A DNA stretch of 64,000 bases. Origin: Dysidea avara (lineage: Eukaryota; Porifera; Demospongiae; Dictyoceratida; Dysideidae). Both the position numbers and the translations under genes were made by a program. This document shows, piece by piece, positions 37,101-49,400 of this stretch (its first letter is position 1; every line of letters begins with the position of its first letter). The stretch is from the NCBI RefSeq assembly GCF_963678975.1, contig NC_089281.1:30220559-30284558 (forward strand). The letters run 5' to 3'. The notes under the pieces are model-generated. The model was not told the DNA's origin. It saw only the letters and a list, made by a program, of their open reading frames with translations, and made no database searches.

Positions 37101-40100
37101 GACTTTGGTAGAGATTTCAACCTCCCAACTTCCGGACCAAGAAGTGTTGTTGGACGTAGTATAGTGGTCAGAAGGCTTGATGGTGATGATAGTAACTTGG
37201 CTTGTTCTAATATTGAAGTACCTACACAATCTCGAGTATTGCGTGGACGGTTTTCGACTGTAATGAGTGGAGATGTCTTTATAATATTACCTCGGTATGA
37301 TTACGTTGACTACACTAAAAACGAAAAGACACTTATCATTGTAGACTTGGAGCGTATTGATGGTGGGCCACCCAATACAAATATGCATGGATGGCAGATA
37401 CAACGTGGTTATGCTGACTCTGGAAACGAGTGTGACAAATTAGATCCTATTTTAGGTCAGCGAACAGTGAGAGTAGGAGATGATACATGTTCAGAATCAA
37501 ATCATCGCACCTGTCCCTTGGGTGACCTCACGGCCAAGTGTGGGACACTTTCTGTGGTCAATAATCGTATGAGAGCTTTCTGTACTGACAACCAATTGGG
37601 ACTAGTTTCCTTTAGCACTTTGGACCGGGCAGTTCTCAGTATTTTAGCACCACTAAGCAATCGCATAATGGAGTGTGTTCAATTGGAAGAACAACGTCCT
37701 TCTGGAGTTATTATCAACTTTCGTAACTTGCGTACTCAGCCTGCTGTATTTGTTCATGTCGTCTTCTCTCAGTTAACACAATTTGATCCAATTTATTATC
37801 GCACGTACATAATAAGATTGAATGGAGATGCAGACAACCTCATCGTCTACGATGGTGATAATCCTGACCTCACCACTTGTACTAACCTTGGAGATGTACT
37901 TGGAGGAATGAGTACTGTAGCTAACCCCAGAACCAGTGATCAATATCCGGCAGGTGAGCTTGGTCCAAAGATTGGTGGCTTAATGGGGAAAAGGGAATCA
38001 CGTACTCACGGGCTTACTTCATCAATCCCAATAAGTGACATCATTGGTAGACCAGTGGCATTAACTCGATCAGATGGAACCATTTGGGGATGTGGTGAAG
38101 TACAGAATTACTACAATGCACCATACATGCCACCAGATGACGTTGTCGACTACTTGGATATTTGGAAGGGTCCTTCACAATAAGAGACATGTGTGATTTA
38201 ACACTCCGACACAAGATATTGTAATTAGAGTAAATAGTTGTACAGTTTGTACTTATTACAGTACTCATTCCAGTTCCACAACACATTATGTTATCATTTG
38301 TATGCCTCTTAACAGTTTCTGAACATTTTTTGTAAATATTATAAAAAATTAGTATTAATCCCAAATGAGTTTACAGATGTTACGATAACTCATAGCACTT
38401 GTGGCTGGTGAGATAGACAAAGTAGAGATGAAACATTCATCACTTGTTTATAGTGTTCATCTTGTTACCAAAAATGCTGCAGCTTTCAGCAAATGTCTAC
38501 ATGGTAACCCTTCGAATCCCATAAGCCTATATTTAGGTTTTGGATGAATTAATTTTGTGTACAATGAAATGTAGTACAAGTGTTATTCCTCTGCTGTACT
38601 ACAATAGTTAGTTAGTTTTATGGATGAACTGAAAACTTATTTAATGCATGTAAACAATTTTACATAGCACATCGATAAAAAGTACTGAAACAAGCTGGAG
38701 TAGTGCACGATATTAAATCACAGTAAAACAATAAGAAGTGTTATATCCCTACCGTACATTTCCATTATGGTATCTTGAGCACAGTAGGGATATAACACTT
38801 CTTATTGTTTTACTGTGATTTAGTATCGTGCACTACTCCAGCTTGTTTCAGTGCTTTTTATCAATGTGCTATGGACCCATAGCCTTAGCCATTATAGAGT
38901 TACACTTGTCTGAAGGCATCAGTCAGTCAGTTACTCAGTCAGTAGAAAATTCCATTAAATAATTAAAAAAAAATTCCGTAGCAACTTGTTGAAAGCGTTT
39001 TGGGTCGATCTGAAAGCTTGTTTGGGCTTAGTTTTACCTAACCAATACTGCCTCATCATCGTCAAGGAAAACTGAGGCTGGTTTTTGGGTGATGTTATCC
39101 TGTGGACCACGCCTATTCTTTTGTGGTCCCTACTATACAGTACTATCGTACTGTATGATAAATAAAGATTTTTGGATATAGTGACATCCCATATTTGACC
39201 TTTGGTGACTGTAATGGTCACTGAACATTGGTCCTATTATATCTCCTTTAAACCTCAAACATCTGCCAAGAAATGGCTCAGACCAAGGTTTCAACAGTGT
39301 TATGCAAGCAATCACATTAGCAATGAGGCTTAAATATAATCATTACTGTGGTTGACCACCAGTTCCTGTCATTTGCAAATGAATATAATCATGTTTCGTA
39401 AACACACACCATCACAGCATTTAACAAGATCGCTGCATGCTATTATTACAAGTCTCCACACAAAAATGAACTAGTTGCTGGTTTTTCAAGATATGATTGT
39501 TGAATTTTGGATGGGCAAGCAGTAGTAAATAAGCTGCAATTGTGTGGAAGCCAATTTTTAATATTTGCTTCTGGGCAGTGGCAAATTTTAAAAAACCCTG
39601 TTTCAAATCTTTGTGTGACATGGGTAGAATTAACACATGAACTAAAGACTGGTAGGAAAAGTAGCTCCACACACAATGATAGATAATCAGGTAAATAGTG
39701 TCTAAGCCCCATAGCGCCAAGTGTGCAGGAAGAGTTCACTGTAAAGGGCTAAATTTATAACTTGCGCTACGTGCATCCCAGAGAACTGTGGTTTGTTGTA
39801 ACAGTAAAGAACAAACTGCTTCATAAATTTGTTAGTTCAATGCACTTCATGAAGATAGCTTGCTTGTTTTAGGCCCTGTAGATTTCATGAAGCCATATGG
39901 AAACTGTTCCCAGCCACCTTAATTTGTTACAGTATAAATATCATTGCAGCCATTTATTGGCCGCCACATTTGATATCACATCTTTTTCATACTAGGGTTG
40001 GAAGGCCATGCTCTTTTCACAGCTGGGGTGTTTGGAGGCCTTTGTTTATCTTATTTTTCCTACAGAAGAGCCAGATTTCAAAAGACTTTTGTACTGTTTT

Positions 40101-43100
40101 TGAAATTTTGTATGATTTTACTTCATACTAGTGACTGAATGTCACAGATATCTGGTACATGCGCGTATGGTTGGTTTTCAAGTTGATAATTACATTGTAC
40201 CTTGACAGTTACCTGACATGTGTAAGAAATTCAACTATAAGCAGTTTAGCTGGTAGACGTGACAACAAATTGCAGCAAGGCAGACTGTTTTATTACATTA
40301 TCTCCATCGTATGACTCTTTTGGTAAGCGTGAATAAACACCTTATAGTTGGTACGTATTCACTTGAGCCCCACCAAATACAGTAATATCAAAAAAGTGAA
40401 TATGTGTTCACTCCCAATGGTTTTGTACTGGAACAAGCATGTTTTCATGTTGTAAACATGTTTACTGCCATACTAAATGTATGGGATATTTTTAAAACCT
40501 CATAACTCACTTGTTCTTACCCTTTTGCTTATTTGATTAACAGTTCCAGCATTTAAAGGGTTTCACAGTGCTACTAAATGTTTGGGCAGCTGGCCCGTGT
40601 AACATTAACAAGAAACAAGGGCTCAGGGCTCAGGTGAGGACTCAGGTGAACACAACCAACTATAGTAGTAGACATTTTTAAGTGGTTGAAGATCCATCTT
40701 CATTTTGAGACTGTTTCCACTGTAGCGGTTCAAGATCAAGTTATAGCAACCGGAGTCATTCACACTAAAGTTTTGCACATGACTGTTCTAACTCTCGTGT
40801 GTGGGTATGTGGTCAGGCAGAGAAACTATTGTCCATCTAGTGGCTGCTTGTCCAGTCTTGGCTTTGACAACTTATCTATAATCTTGTGGCAGCAGTTCTA
40901 TATACATTCACACTTGTCAAAAGTGTATTCTCAACACATTGTGAGTTGGTATAACCATCATCATCCTCCACCAGTGGTTAAGTCACTACTGATTATACTC
41001 ATGCTGCTCTAATCACCCAAACATTGTTTTGTTTGATTACCGGCAGCAGCAAATTTGAAGTATTCTGTCCAGAGGACATTAACGTAACATCAAAGGAAGA
41101 TGAGAAGATAAGTAAACACACTTCCATAGCTGATAAGCCAGTGACCATTACTCCTGCTGGTCTGGGCTCAACTGGAATTATCTCATCAAGATGTTAAGAT
41201 TTTCTCAAGAGGATTTCAGAGTTTTCAATGAAACTGTTTAGCCATCTCCAGAAAGCTACACTGATTTGAACTGTTCGTCTAATGCAATCATTAAAATTTT
41301 AATTTACGAGCTGTCTGTATTATGTTTTATACATGCTTACAGTACAAATGTATGTACATGCAAATTCATTACTGAAATTGTGTAGTAGTATTCTAATAGA
41401 GCGCACAAATTTTCTGAGTGCATAGTTGTGAGGTCCCTGAACTGTTTTTTTCTGTACATGTGACTGTTCTATTAGAGTACCTTGATCACATTTGCTTTAT
41501 ATCTCCTTAGAACTAATACTTTCAGTACTTTCAAATCACAAAAGTCCATGCTACAATGGTCAGCCTATCTGCATGCTCATTCTTAAGTTGTTTCAGTCAG
41601 TAGTTTACCCTAAAGGGGTGACAAAAATTGCACTTGCAATTTTGGAAAATTGGTTGTAGCTTTAATTTGCTCCACTTCTACCACTGTACACAAATAAGAA
41701 GATAAATGTGCTATAATATGCTCTTTATACCCTCCAAATTTGAAAAAAAATCTTGCATGAGTTATGACAATTTTGGAAGTGTTGTGAAAAGAAAATTAAC
41801 AGCAGAAGAAAAATATGAAGAAAAAAAATGAATTTTGAAGGTGTGTATCTCAATGTGTGTACATATATCACCAGACTGATTTAATTTGAATTTGAAATAG
41901 AAGATGTCCTGCCCCAAGGGATTTTTCGCAGAAAAAAAGTGCCATTTCTCTTGAGCTGTTGCTGGCTGATATATAGCAGGCCTGTAGCCAGGGGGGATTT
42001 GGGGGGGGGGGGGGGGGGGGGTGTGGTTCTGAAGAATCGCCCTCTTAGAAAAAAGGTCCACAATTTCAGTAAAAAGGTCCAAAATTTCAGTAAAAAGGTC
42101 CACAATTTTAGCAAAAAGGTCCATAATTTAACCAAAAAGGTCAACAGTTTTAGTATACAAGTCCAAATTTTCAGGAGCAAAAGTCCATTAGCTACAGTTT
42201 ACTAGATACCACTAATAAGAATTAAGTGCTCCGAGAAACTCATTCAGTGCTTGTATTAAATGCAACGCAAGATCGAGATACTCTAATAGAGCAGTCAACC
42301 ACTCTAATAGAACAGTCACAGTTACTTTTAAAGCTACTTAATTTACATGTAGATTGTCTAAACCAAGCTTTCATTAAAATATAATATTTTGGTGAACAAG
42401 CCCCTCCATGCAGAGCCCACGAATAGCATTCATGCTTCAACTCCATGCAATTAATGTGTAAATTTCATTGTTTAAGACACCCTTTGTTCTGCTCCACTGC
42501 CCCTGTTGATCATGGCAGATTACTCAATCTTTCCCATTCTTATTCACTGTGACATTCCAATATATTATATTTAGACACATACATGTGCTGATGGTATAAT
42601 TACAGCAGCAATAGAGGCATTTTTCCAAATATCATCCATACAGCTGGTCTTCAGCTTACTAGTTATTTTTATTGACTGAAATTCCACTAAATTCAACCTT
42701 TTAGTATATATTTTCAAAAATATTCCTGGGGGGGCATGCCCCCAGACCCCCCTAGTTTCAGCATGTTTTGCATGCTGGGTGCGCACATCATAATATAATC
42801 TGAAACATGTCATATAAAAAGTCCACTGTTCTTCTAAAAGAACCTACCCAGATAAAAGTCTGGCTACGGCCCTGTATAGTGGCATAAAAATGGTTCCTGT
42901 ACAAGCATTATCAAAGTCCTTCTAAAAGTGTATATTACACCTTACCAGTTTTCCTGAGCAGGAAGAAAGTTTTCATGATGGCTATATAGTCCTTCTCAAG
43001 ACCAAAAAAATATGCACATGCAATTATTACAGTAATAATGAGTTTGATGTGGTGGTTCACTACTACCATGTAGAATAATAGCTATCAAAGTATTTATGAT

Positions 43101-46100
43101 GAAAGCAATGGAGGCTACACATGACCTCACAAGTTGCAAAAAAGGTATGGAATCCGATGAGAACACTTACACAGAAGTTTCGCGCCCATCCCAATTATCT
43201 CATCAAAACCTTCGGCAGGCATGACAAGCTTCCAGTTCATCACCACAGATCATCAGTACAGATCATCAGTACAGATCATCAGTACAGATCATCAGTACAG
43301 ATCATCAGTACAGATCATCAGTACAGATCATCAGTACAGATCATCAGTACAGGTCATCAGTACAGATCATCAGTACAGGTCATCAGTACAGGTCATCAGT
43401 ACAGATCATCAGTACAGATCATCAGTACAGATCATCAGTACAGATCATCAGTACAGATCATCAGTACAGGTCATCAGTACAGGTCATTACTACAGATCAT
43501 CAGTACAGGTCATCAGTACAGGTCATCACTACAGATCATCAGTACAGATCATCAGTACAGATCATCAGTACAGGTCATCACTACAGATCATCAGTACAGA
43601 TCATCAGTACAGATCATCAGTACAGGTCATCACTACAGATCATCAGTACAGATCATCACTACAGATCATCACTACAGATCATCAGTACAGATCATCAGTA
43701 CAGGTCATCACTACAGATCATCACTACAGATCATCAGTACAGATCATCAGTACAGATCATCACTACAGGTCATCACTACAGATCATCAGTACAGGTCATC
43801 AGTACAGGTCATCACTACAGATCATCAGTACAGGTCATCACTACAGGTCATCACTACAGATCATCACTACAGATCATCACTACAGATCATCAGTACAGAT
43901 CATCAGTACACATCATCACTACAGATCATCAGTACAGATCATCACTACAGGTCATCACTACAGATCATCAGTACAGGTCATCAGTACAGGTCATCACTAC
44001 AGATCATTACTACAGATCATCAGTACAGGTCATCACTACAGATCATCAGTACAGGTCATCACTACAGGTCATCAGTGCAGGTCATCACTACAGGTCATCA
44101 CTACAGATCATTACTACAGATCATCACTACAGATCATCAGTACAGGTCATCACTACAGATCATCACTACAGGTCATTACTACAGATCATCAGTACAGATC
44201 ATCAGTACAGGTCATCACTACAGATCATTACTACAGATCATCAGTACAGATCATCAGTACAGGTCATCACTACAGATCATCACTACAGGTCATTACTACA
44301 GATCATCAGTACAGGTCATCACTACAGGTCATCACTACAGATCATCACTACAGGTCATCACTACAGATCATCACTACAGATCATCAGTACAGATCATCAG
44401 TACAGGTCATCACTACAGGTCATTACTACAGATCATCAGTACAGATCATCAGTACAGGTCATCACTACAGATCATCACTACAGGTCATTACTACAGATCA
44501 TCAGTACAGATCATCACTACAGATCATCACTACAGGTCATCACTACAGATCATTACTACAGATCATCAGTACAGGTCATCACTACAGATCATCAGTACAG
44601 GTCATCAGTACAGGTCATCACTACAGATCATCAGTACAGATCATTACTACAGATCATCAGTACAGATCATCAGTACACATCATCACTACAGGTCATCACT
44701 ACAGATCATTACTACAGATCATCAGTACAGGTCATCACTACAGATCATCAGTACAGGTCATCACTACAGGTCATCAGTGCAGGTCATCACTACAGGTCAT
44801 CACTACAGATCATTACTACAGATCATCAGTACAGGTCATCACTACAGATCATCAGTACAGGTCATCACTACAGATCATCAGTACAGATCATCACTACAGA
44901 TCATCAGTACAGATCATCACTACAGATCATCAGTACAGGTCATCACTACAGATCATCACTACAGATCATCACTACAGATCATCAGTACAGATCATCAGTA
45001 CAGGTCATCACTACAGGTCATTACTACAGATCATCACTACAGATCATCAGTACAGATCATCAGTACAGGTCATCACTACAGATCATTACTACAGATCATC
45101 AGTACAGGTCATCACTACAGAACATCAGTACAGATCATTACTACAGATCATCACTACAGATCATCAGTGCAGGTCATCACTACAGGTCATCACTACAGAT
45201 CATAACTACAGATCATCAGTACAGGTCATCACTACAGATCATTACTACAGATCATCAGTGCAGGTCATCACTACAGGTCATCACTACAGATCATCACTAC
45301 AGATCATCAGTACAGGTCATCACTACAGATCATCAGTACAGGTCATCACTACAGATCATTACTACAGATCATCAGTACAGATCATCAGTACAGGTCATCA
45401 CTACAGATCATTACTACAGATCATCACTACAGATCATTACTACAGATCATCAGTACAGGTCATCACTACAGGTCATTACTACAGATCATCAGTACAGATC
45501 ATCAGTACAGATCATCACTACAGGTCATCACTACAGATCATTACTACAGATCATTACTACAGGTCATCACTACAGATCATCAGTACAGATCATCAGTACA
45601 GATCATTACTACAGATCATCAGTACAGATCATCACTGCTTTTTTGTTCTTTGATACCTAATCAAGCTTAAAATTCCTAATTTTTTTAATAACACAATTAT
45701 GACTACTGAATCCACATGTACCACATTAAAAGAAAGAATGGTGCTGGGCATTCCATAAAATAATTTTATGTCTAAACATCCATCCCAATAATCAATTACA
45801 TACTGAAAAGTGAGGTGGCCATTATGCTTCGTTTGTAGCTATGTTCCGCTCGCTACACAGTGTTACAAACGAAGAACAGCACAAGACACTTCTTTGCAAT
45901 GAATCCAGTCACTATGGAAATGCACAGCCAGAGGGAAGCTGTATCATGCTATCACTAATCAACACCTTGTATTGTCAGCAACACAAAGGAGGACAAAGGT
46001 AAGTCCATGATACGTGTATTGTACATATTGTGGTTGGCGAAAAGGCACGTCTCGGGATGAAGCGACGTCAAACAGTGAAAAATCAAGCCCATAGCCTTAT

Positions 46101-46407
46101 CTATTGTTGAGTTAAGCCAACAGTTAGTTAGTTAGTTAGTCAGAATAAAATTCTGTTAAATAGAAAATTTTTAAAATTCCATAGAAACTTGTTGGAAGGG
46201 TTTGGGGTCAATCTGAGGCTATGCCTAACCAACACTGCCAAGCTGTTATGAAGGAAATTTGAGGCTGGTTTTAGGGTGATATTTTTGGGCAAGAAAGCCA
46301 AAAACTGCATGATCTCTAATATATAGCACTACCTTACTGTACGATAAAAAATACTCTGTTGTAGAAGATGGTAAGGATTCTGAGACCATTTCATCAAGTA
46401 TGTGTGT

Positions 46408-46439
<32 letters not shown>

Positions 46440-49400
46440 TGTGTGCGTGTGTGTTTGTGTGTGTGCGTGTGTGTGTGCGTGCATGCACATGTATGATAAG
46501 ATGAATTTTTGTGCAAATGATGCAACAGAGCTCCACTTAATTCACAATGGTTCATGTGTGAACTCTCCTGTTTGGATACCTGGATCATAAAGAGTAGTAA
46601 CAACCACATCATTCAAAGAAGCAATTAAGTACGATAGACAGCATCACAGACAAATGCACTTTGTACAGCACTTCACATAATAACCTGTGAATACAATGGA
46701 CAGTATTTTATTTAGGACACAGTTTGAGAGAGGGCAAGTGCACTTTCTCTCAAACCCACCATCATACATGGTAGAGATCATGTAGAACAAGGTTTTTCCA
46801 GCCAAAAATATCACCCTAAGACTCAATTTCCCTTCATGACAAATTTGCGGTATTGGTTAGGCACAGCCAAGCCCAAAAATGTCTAGAACAATCCCAAACC
46901 CTTCCAAAAAGTTTCTATGGAATTTTTAAAATTTTCTATTTAACAGAATTTTGTTCTGATTAACTGATGCCTTCAGCCAAGCATAACTCGACAATGGATA
47001 TAACTACTAGGGATGGGCAATTATTCAATTATTGTGATAATCATGATTATTTTATTGGCAATAATCGACATCGTCTACTTTTCATTGACTGGTAATAATC
47101 GAAATCGGCAATTATCGGCAATAATCGTGGTAATCAGAGAAATATTTGTAAATTTTCCGTGTAATTTAACCATTCAATTAACAATTCATGATGTGTTCAG
47201 TGTTTTGCATCACAAGAATTGAGTTGACAATAATCGTGATAATCGTGATATTTGTTCATGGCAATAATCGTATAGCAAAATATCAATATCGCCCATCACT
47301 AATAACTACGAGCTTGATTTCTTCACTGTTCAACATTGCTTTGTCCCGAGATGTCTCATGCATGCAAGTTACTATCCAGAGCTATTAAGCCGTTGTTTGA
47401 TCAAGCTGTGAGAATTGCAATATCCTGCTCATACAGAATTTTCAATGCTCACTCCTCAGAACTGTAGGATCTATCAGATATGTTAAACTAATTAATTTAA
47501 CTAATAATTGATGCATGTGTGTGTTTTGTTTCTTTGTGTGTGTGTGTGTGTTTGCCTTGCCAGGGTCCAGCTGCTTTGGTACCACTGCGTCTAGGCCCCT
47601 TATTAATTTCCTCTACACTTGTCTCATATAAATCAATCAATTAAATCAATTGTTATAGAATATCAGTACACCAATCTATGTGCAAAATTACAGTTTATGT
47701 TCAACGAAAAAATTGATGGCATCTTCTTACTTCCCATAGCTACATTAATTCATCTTTATGAAACAAACTAGTTACATAGATTGATCACCAGTTCTTTAAA
47801 AAGAAGAGAAACGAGTATAAGAAAAAAATTGGAATTTTAAACTAGAGTAGGGATCAACTAGAATATAGTGCACCAATAAAAAGTACTGAAACAAGTTTGA
47901 CTCGTAACAGCAAATTACTGTAACACTGAATATCCCTACTGTGCATTTCAATTATGGAAACTCCACAGCACAGTATGGATATGCACTTCTTTTTGTGTTA
48001 CAGTAACTTGCTATCATTATACTAAAGCTTGTTTCAGTACTTTTTATTGGTGCACTATATTCTAGTTGATTCCTACTCTAGTTTAAAATTCCTATTTTTT
48101 CTTATCAGTACTTGTATAAAACTTTATCATTTTCAACTAGCTAAAAATCTTCTCTATAAGCCACTTGGTTGATGCTCACTCTTGATATTAATTACTAGGG
48201 TGTGACATCAACTGAGGTGTGACTTGACATAAATTAACACCAATACCACAGCTATGATTACCTGCCCACAAACTATTCTATTGTGTACTGCCTTTGTTAT
48301 AGCAAGGTGCTCATTGATTAGACTTGCTAGCACAGCTTTTAGGTACATGTAGGTCTATTATTAAGGTTTGCTGCCAGAGCAGGAGTAGAAAATGAAGATT
48401 TTGTTGATAATAGTTTTGTTGTTTGGAATTGCCACTGCTCAGCCCCTAGGGGTAACTGATGTCTTTGTAAGCAGTGGAGGTAAGGGAATGTAGAGTGCAC
48501 ATATTGGAGCCTGTATTCTACACACTAAACAAACTTTAAAGCATTCCTGAACTATTGGGGCATTCAGGCTAACTTCCCCAGTCTACTCATTAAGTTATGA
48601 GAGAGAGAGAGGGAGAGTAGCATATGTATGTTTGTATGTGTGTGTGTGCTGTGTACCAGCTACAAGGACATAAACCCTCAGGCTAATTCCGAGGGCATGT
48701 GGGATATAAACACGTGACCCAGACTATCACCTCAGCAGTCATAGCCTCTGTTGCCAACTCAACTCAATATATAAACTATCAGAGACCATGGGTGCCCCAG
48801 ATGACCATGATAACCTCCATCACACTTGTACTCAATGCTAGCTGGGTGTCACTTTTACAAGTGGTAAAAAGAAATGGTTCATCTTTATATTCAGCATCTT
48901 ACTGCTATAAAATGCTAAAACGAAATTATGTGCTTCTATAGGAGAGTAGTCTTCAAGTTAATCATCCAGTTTACTTAAGGCTATTGCATACACCAGCCAT
49001 TATTAGCATTTCCTTTTCTTTCAAAGGTGATCATCCAGATGAAGTTCAAGTGGTGTCTCATATTGATAATGGTGGGATATTTGGTAATGTGTTCATGGCA
49101 CAACGACGCTCTAATGATCACACTAAATTGTCTGCTATGTTTGAAGGATTACAAGATGCACCAGGGGATTCTTATGGACTATATATTTTAGACTATCCAA
49201 CAAATCGTGATGTTCAAAATCCCTGTGATGATCTTGGTGACATTTATGATCCTGATGGTAATCTAGGGACATTTAATTACACTGAACGTTGTCGAGCTGA
49301 TCATACACAATGTGCTATTGGAGATTTAGCAACCAGGCATGGTGGTTTTAATGCCACTGATGAATTCATTGACTTTGGTAGAGATTTCAACCTCCCAACT

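Noticed and set aside
38041..38364. 107-codon minus-strand frame, with a similar one at 50311-50538
   Set aside because: Antisense shadow of exon 2 of the SOD-like genes plus non-coding flank.
41050..41200. Short open stretch with [20 protein letters not shown] after a good AG, resembling the start of a HYR-type domain
   Set aside because: No matching neighbouring exon or donor in phase could be found in the intron; it may be a decayed gene fragment but is too weak to annotate.
43121..45653. Plus-strand frames of 694 and 810 codons with [12 protein letters not shown] repeats
   Set aside because: Artefact of the 14-bp array; two frames are open together and there is no start context or flanking coding sequence.
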